Shown here one piece after another: positions 60,431 to 64,000 of a stretch of 64,000 nt of DNA. The position numbers and the translations under genes were made by a program. The notes beneath the pieces are model-generated. The model saw nothing but the letters and a program-made list of their open reading frames with translations, was not told where the DNA came from and searched no databases. Positions within the stretch are counted from its first letter, which is position 1. Each line of letters begins with the position of its first letter. The stretch comes from Climacium dendroides (taxonomy: Eukaryota; Streptophyta; Bryopsida; Hypnales; Climaciaceae): NCBI GenBank assembly GCA_950106755.1, contig OX467092.1, positions 10,230,001-10,294,000 on the forward strand, read 5' to 3'.

Positions 60431-61170
60431 TGAAATAGCCTCCAACATCTTGTAAGTTGAAACTTCACTACGAGGTACAAGATCAGAATTGACATTCCAT
60501 GGTCAGTCCTCCAGCAAAACAGGAATGAACGTCAAGTACGTAGCCCAAACTTCCATGAACCAACCGACCTGCGTGACCCACATTGGAAACAGCTGTGAAA
60601 ACGACTCGGGCACAACATATATTCTGACGACGGCAAAAGTGCTGGAGCTTAAAACTAGCCCTCAACACCCGCTTCAGCAGCAATCTGGGAAAACTAAACT
60701 ACCGTGATAGAAATAGCCTCCAATATTTACTAACTTTACAGCGAATACAGAAAGGATACAATTTCACAGGAAAAACAGGAATATTGAGGACGTAGTTCGT
60801 TCTAGCTTCCCTGATTTAATCAACTGACGCTGATGAACATTTTGTACATACAGTATATGACTTGGCCACAACCATGCTACAAGGCCTTGTCCTCCAATAC
60901 CAGCTTAATTCGGCAGAAATCACTGATAATCTACCGTGAAATAGACTGCAATGTCTTTCATTGTAACTTCACTAGGAATGTAAACAAAAAATGATATTCC
61001 ATAGTGTTTCAACAAAAACAGGAATTCATATCTAGTACGCAGCCACATTCCATGCAGCAATGTACCGACGACGATCATCATTAGCTAGAAACCGCTGTTA
61101 GTACTGTACATACCACTGGGACTGCGGCCATCAGACTGCACTCCAACACCAGCTTCAATCCGACACGGAT
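60431..61170 (-). repeat. Three degenerate tandem units (about 245 bp) beside an AT-hook exon
   Basis: Units begin near 60431, 60705 and 60945. Shared words include AAATAG(C/A)CT, AACTTCACTA or a variant, TTCCAT, AACAGGAAT, TACG(T/C)AGCC and CTCCAA-CACCAGCTT. The rightmost unit runs into the AT-hook exon; the other two lack its open frame. This may be tandem duplication of a gene end. Confidence 0.55.
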
Positions 61171-61357
61171 GCCGTTTTCGGTCGCTTAGGACTTCGCTCA
61201 GCAATCGGGATCTCCTCTTCGAACACCACTCCGCGCTCCTCCTCACCACTCCGTTGGGGTGGACTGTCCTTGGAAGGGGGGGAACCTTTCGAGGTCGTCC
61301 AGGCTTGCGTTGCTCATTCTCTTTGTAGGAAGCCGCAGGTCTCACAACTGGAGAATG
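61114..61357 (-). CDS. Single exon of an AT-hook protein (partial)
   Basis: A minus-strand open segment starts after a TTTTGCAG acceptor (exon from 61357) and ends at a consensus donor CAGTG/GTATGT (61114). It encodes about 81 residues containing ENEQRKPGRPRKVPPLPR, where the GRP core with flanking basic residues is an AT-hook for minor-groove AT binding. A basic run (KRRSRLLSEVLSDRKRHPCR) follows. I could not find the neighbouring exons with confidence on either side, so this may be part of a larger gene upstream (right) or a gene relic. Confidence 0.45.
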
Positions 61358-61639
61358 CTGCAAAATCAGGGAAAGACCCAGTTAGTAAGTTGAAGCAGTA
61401 ATACCGTCGTCAACAGAGGTGAAGAACGCTCCTTTCGTGAAATTCGCAGAAGTTCATGGCCTTGGAACTTTCCACGCTAGCTGGCGCCCTCATTCGCCAA
61501 TCTGTAACTCAGCAGTCCTAAATTTGGGAGCTTGTCGTAGGTTAGTTGCAGGTGAATCTCGTTATTATATTGCATATTGTAGTAAGGAAGCCAGGCTAAG
61601 TGATCATCAAGATGACCATCAACATACAGTAAGTGACTA

Positions 61640-62260
61640 AGTGAAGTGAAGTAAGAGATGACGGTTTATTTGTTAGCAAAGTGGACAACAATAAAAGAAA
61701 TCAAAGTATTACCAAGCACAGTTAATTGATTGGATCGCCAAGAGTGGTGAGAAAAAAAAAAAGAATAGCGCTCTAGAAACTAGTTCGGGTACCGATTTAT
61801 CAGATTCTGGCGGCCTGTCCTGAAGTGGCTTGGAATGCCACGAAAATAATGCTTGTAAGGAGCAAACGTAAGGTAGCATGGTTACTTAATTGAGAAGCAA
61901 GGTGCATGAAATTTGGTGTTGGTAATGAAATCCTTGGAACATCAAGCATTACCAACAGAACAAGAGGTACATGTGCTCCTGTGCAAGTATTTTACCATTT
62001 TCTGATGAAGGCTCACTAAGTATGGTGAGAGTACACATCTCTTCAACATCAATTACACACAAACACAAGCCTAAACATTAGCATCCAAAACATGGAATGC
62101 CAAGGTAAGAGAAGCACGTAAGGTACGGTGAGAGTATTCACTATTTCAACAATTAGTTACACACAAATGCAGGTTTGAACAATAACATCCAAAACCTACA
62201 TAAAATGCTAGGATATAATAGGCACACTAGGTATGGTTAGAGTGGGATCCATTGATCCTT
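61640..62260. repeat. Spacer with tandem repeat units of about 115 bp
   Basis: From about 62015, blocks of the form TATGGTGAGAGTA, CAACA, TTACACACAAA, AACATTAGCATCCAAAAC recur at about 62120-62210 and partly at about 62230-62250. No coding sequence is seen. Confidence 0.5.
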
Positions 62261-62269
62261 CAAAATGTC

Positions 62270-63335
62270 CAAGTAAACACTGCCATTGCTAATGATATTT
62301 GAATGGAAAGATTAATTCAAAACTCAAACTATGCAAACAAAATAAAACATTTTTATAAGTCAAAACCAGTCATCTTCATTACTTATAAAAAAATATCACA
62401 CCAAGTCTAATAAGAAAAAAATATTAAGTTTTTCCAATGCAAATCTTGAGGGACACTCTAATGGAGGATATTTGAAGCAACTATTCTAGTTCCAGAAAAG
62501 GTCTTTCCACGGAGACAAGAACAAGCCTAGACGAAGTTAGTTATGAGCTCAAATACTAAACTTGAGAAGTTGATTTAAGAAGAATAAATAGTAGGTGGAG
62601 ATTTAAGCGATAACTTCTCCTTTTAATTGTGGAGCTCTCCAAGGCTCTTTCTAATTATTAATTATTTGTGACTTTGATATAAAAATATAAATAATACTAA
62701 ATTGATATTTAAATCTAAACTTATCCATTTAGTTTTTGGAACTCTCATCAAGACTCTTTATCATAAATTATGATTCTACAAATAAAAAAGAACAAGTGGA
62801 GATGTCATTGTAAATTAACTTCTTCATTTATTTTTTGGAATTTCAAAGACTCATTCTATTCAAGTATTATTTGTTCAATTTATTTAATAATAAACTAGCG
62901 GTTGGCGCTTGCTTTGCTACGCATTAAATACATTACTTTCATCAATTTTTTATGTGATAGAATGTAGATTAATAAAGTATGTATAATCTTTAAATGAAAA
63001 TATTGACATCTTCATACAATATTCTTTAGAAATACATACATTGTGCAATAGAAAGTAATTAAAGAAAATCTTTATATCATAATTTTCACAAAAAAATCTT
63101 TATAAGCATGAAAACATTACAAGGACACCACCACTTGATAAATTTCTTCACTCACAAACAACGGTGACCAAAATTGATGACTTAAATGCAAATTTGTCAA
63201 ATTGCAAAGACTTTTAAATACTTGGTTGTAGAATCAAAAACTGCTTCAATCTACTAAAGCTTCAAATCATTGGTAATAAAAAAAGAACATTAGAATGATT
63301 CTTTATATATATATGGAAAGCTTTGAATCATATCA
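62270..63335. other. AT-rich spacer carrying an end motif of the 6 kb element
   Basis: ACTAGCGGTTGGCGCTTGCT at about 62893-62912 continues as TTGCTACGCATT. It is the reverse-complement relative of the arms at 5985-6205 and 6830-6920. No gene was found. Confidence 0.5.
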
Positions 63336-63339
63336 CTTG

Positions 63340-63665
63340 GGGGGTGCACTTAGTCCTACTACAACATACCACGTGCAAATAAGTGGTTTCTAATAAATTA
63401 TAATTTTAACTTCAAATTTTGAGCATTGTTTACTAATGACTATAGGATTCTACTCTCAAAATTTCAAACTCAAATAAAATATGGGATGAATTCTAGAAGA
63501 GGTTTAAAAAGCACAAAAATGGCATGTTTTTCTAACTCAAATATTTTTAGAGAATACATTTAGATGACCATTACATCAATATTCAACTCAAAATGGGCTT
63601 GCAATTGAGAGTTATTATTAGAAAGTTTTTGCTCCATTTTTAGACAATTTTTTCTTATATAATAT
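63340..63665 (-). repeat. Inverted partner of the dispersed repeat at 6950-7250
   Basis: Read on the minus strand, this segment is colinear with 6950-7245. Examples are the GCACTTAGTCCTACTA region at 63346-63361 and GAGCATTGTTTACTAATGAC at 63420-63439. It is non-coding. Confidence 0.6.
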
Positions 63666-63669
63666 AGGG

Positions 63670-64000
63670 GTGTGAAAGATATTTTTTCAAATCTACAATG
63701 TATCTTTTTACTTCAAAAATTTATAACTAATTATTATTAGCAAATAAAAATATCAATAATTTAAAACATAAAATTTCAAAAGTAGAAAAATCTATTCAAA
63801 TTTTTTCATTTAATTTTATTTAAAATGCAAAAAGTATATAGGAGGTCCACAGTTTTGTTTGCATGTGGTTTTTAATGGACACTCTAAGTGATCCCCCGAG
63901 TCATTTCATTTTGATTAATGAGGTTTATTAAAGTTATGAAGAGTTTAGTTTGCGGGTAGTTATGGAATCTCTACTCTAAAATCTTTAGGGGTTAAGATAA
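63670..64000. mobile_element. Probable right end of another TTAA-family element
   Basis: The end CTTTAGGGG is followed by TTAA at 63992-63995. The preceding 90 bp match, inverted, the interior of the element at 40535-41469 (around 41095-41190). The left end was not identified. Confidence 0.4.

Overview
The window is nuclear DNA of a land plant. Genes are split by many GT-AG introns. Three conserved genes give clear plant-type proteins: an ACOT9-like acyl-CoA thioesterase, an SPT7/STAF65-type histone-fold protein and the autophagy enzyme ATG3. The long AT-rich spacers hold small terminal-inverted-repeat elements, including CACTA-type ones. A non-seed plant such as a moss is my guess only; nothing here proves the lineage.

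Layout. 1-13.8 kb: no gene recognised; AT-rich after about 1.3 kb, with MITE-like elements, foldbacks and simple repeats. 13.8-19.3 kb: minus-strand acyl-CoA thioesterase with two hotdog domains, six coding exons, about 491 aa. 19.4-21.4 kb: spacer with a candidate TIR element. 21.5-27.4 kb: plus-strand BTP histone-fold gene, with a GC/CT-rich leader containing a G-box and a tandem duplication. 27.4-30.5 kb: spacer. 30.5-33.4 kb: minus-strand ATG3, nine coding exons, 307 aa, complete, preceded by a probable 5'-UTR intron holding a tandem duplication. 35-45.5 kb: spacer rich in small elements, including a TTAA-flanked element inside a ~201-bp tandem array, where sibling units give the empty site. 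45.6-59.5 kb: two tandem paralogues (A and B) of a coiled-coil family I do not recognise. 60.4-61.4 kb: an AT-hook-coding exon on the minus strand beside three degenerate tandem repeats. 61.7-64 kb: AT-rich spacer with repeats.

The most interesting part is the A/B pair. B (53445-59456) has six coding exons and stays open for about 876 aa: an N-terminal CxCC motif, long coiled coils, a recently amplified Lys/Arg/Glu helix and a conserved C-terminal block. A keeps the same exon lengths for exons 2-4 (95, 98 and 177 bp) but has in-frame stops in exons 2 and 3 and a GC at the exon 2 donor. Its last exon is an intact 568-codon ORF starting with an ATG that overlaps the splice acceptor, and it lacks the last intron of B. 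A may be a decaying copy, or may survive as a shorter protein from its last exon.

Exon boundaries were read by eye from splice signals, reading phase and remembered family resemblance. No alignment or database search was run.
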